Source of the DNA: Nostocaceae cyanobacterium CSSed10_463m
GTDB lineage: Bacteria; Cyanobacteriota; Cyanobacteriia; Cyanobacteriales; Nostocaceae
DNA length: 6,452 nucleotides
Assembly: GCA_003556955.1 (NCBI GenBank)
Contig: PWQB01000205.1
Coordinates: forward strand, 1 to 6,452
Direction: 5' to 3'
A program made the translations under genes and the position numbers. The notes below the pieces were generated by a model that was not told where the DNA came from, made no database searches, and saw nothing but the letters and a program-made list of their open reading frames with translations. How positions within the stretch are numbered: the stretch's first letter is position 1; every line of letters starts with the position of its first letter. Shown piece after piece: positions 6,092-6,452 of the stretch.

Positions 6092-6452
6092 TCATGGTGA
6101 TACAAGGCTATGTAAATGTTGTTCTAAAATCTTTTCGGCTCTGGGTTTAAAAATCAGGTGAAATAAGGTTTCTAGATAACGATGTTTGGCTGTGTTATTT
6201 TCCGGAGTGGCAAAGTTCCAAAAGCTAAACATTTTCGCCAATAATAGCATTTGACTGGTGTGCAATTGCCAATTATACTTATTAATAATCCGTTGGCTCA
6301 TGGATTCGGAAACCTCGTTCCAGTATTGGGTATCAGTCTCACATTTTTCGATAAAGGTTAAAATTTGCTGTGCTGTTTCTTGGAAGTTAGTGGGATTGAT
6401 GTGAAAAATTTCTTCTCTCTCTTCAATAACTTCTACAGCACCGCCAAATTTA
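6092..6452 (-). CDS. sus: Sucrose synthase, C-terminal part (runs off the window edge)
   Basis: Reading the minus strand from the window edge gives 119 residues and a stop at 6092-6094; the start lies beyond 6452. The visible part matches the end of the sucrose synthase GT-B domain: GGAVEVIEE, then FHINPTN (residues 20-26 of the fragment), KCETDTQYW, the QRI...YNWQLHTSQMLLLAKMFSFW block, and the RYLETLFHLIFKPRAE terminus that distinguishes sucrose synthase from sucrose-phosphate synthase. The enzyme reversibly converts sucrose plus UDP or ADP to NDP-glucose plus fructose. The catalytic E-x7-E motif should lie just upstream of the window edge. An internal ATG at 6299-6301 is not a gene start because the family match continues upstream of it. 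It precedes the GH65-mutase fusion by 54 nt, likely in one operon. I recall Anabaena PCC 7120 having susA and susB; which one this matches cannot be settled here. Confidence 0.88.
   Translation of the reverse strand, partial: KFGGAVEVIEEREEIFHINPTNFQETAQQILTFIEKCETDTQYWNEVSESMSQRIINKYNWQLHTSQMLLLAKMFSFWNFATPENNTAKHRYLETLFHLIFKPRAEKILEQHLHSLVSP

Noticed and set aside
6092..6301. A separate 69-codon gene starting at ATG 6299-6301
   Set aside because: The frame is open to the window edge and the upstream residues also match sucrose synthase, so this is an internal Met, not a start.
1..6452. CRISPR array, tRNA, rRNA, insertion sequence or phage genes
   Set aside because: No regularly spaced repeats, cloverleaf, rRNA-like sequence, transposase motif or terminal inverted repeats found on reading both strands.

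Overview
The window looks like chromosomal DNA of a filamentous, Nostoc/Anabaena-type cyanobacterium. The evidence is six copies of the HIP1 octamer GCGATCGC in 6.45 kb, AT-rich intergenic DNA, short interspersed repeats of a kind I know from Nostocales, two phylloquinone (photosystem I quinone) biosynthesis genes, and a cyanobacterial/plant-type sucrose synthase.

Layout. Positions 1-111 hold a C/G-rich hairpin repeat 3' of menA. menA (112-1017, minus) encodes the membrane prenyltransferase that phytylates 1,4-dihydroxy-2-naphthoate. A 383-bp divergent intergenic region (1018-1400) carries two small palindromes and no convincing gene. menF (1401-2816, plus) encodes isochorismate synthase, the entry step of the same pathway. 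The convergent gap after menF (2817-2863) is almost filled by a degenerate repeat of about 10 nt. After it come three minus-strand genes, transcribed from right to left: the 3' end of a sucrose synthase (6092 to beyond 6452), a 983-residue GH65 glycoside phosphorylase fused to a beta-phosphoglucomutase (3086-6037), and a 58-residue protein of unknown function with a strong ribosome binding site (2864-3040). Gaps are 54 nt and 45 nt, so these three probably form one operon whose promoter lies outside the window.

How the genes work together. menF and menA catalyse the first committed step and the prenylation step of phylloquinone synthesis. They are divergent and could share regulation. The minus-strand cluster is a carbohydrate module. 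Sucrose synthase interconverts sucrose and NDP with NDP-glucose and fructose. The GH65 domain should phosphorolyse an alpha-glucoside to beta-glucose 1-phosphate, and the fused mutase should turn that into glucose 6-phosphate. The substrate of the GH65 domain and the role of the 58-residue protein are the open questions of this window. I found no mobile element, CRISPR array, tRNA or rRNA.
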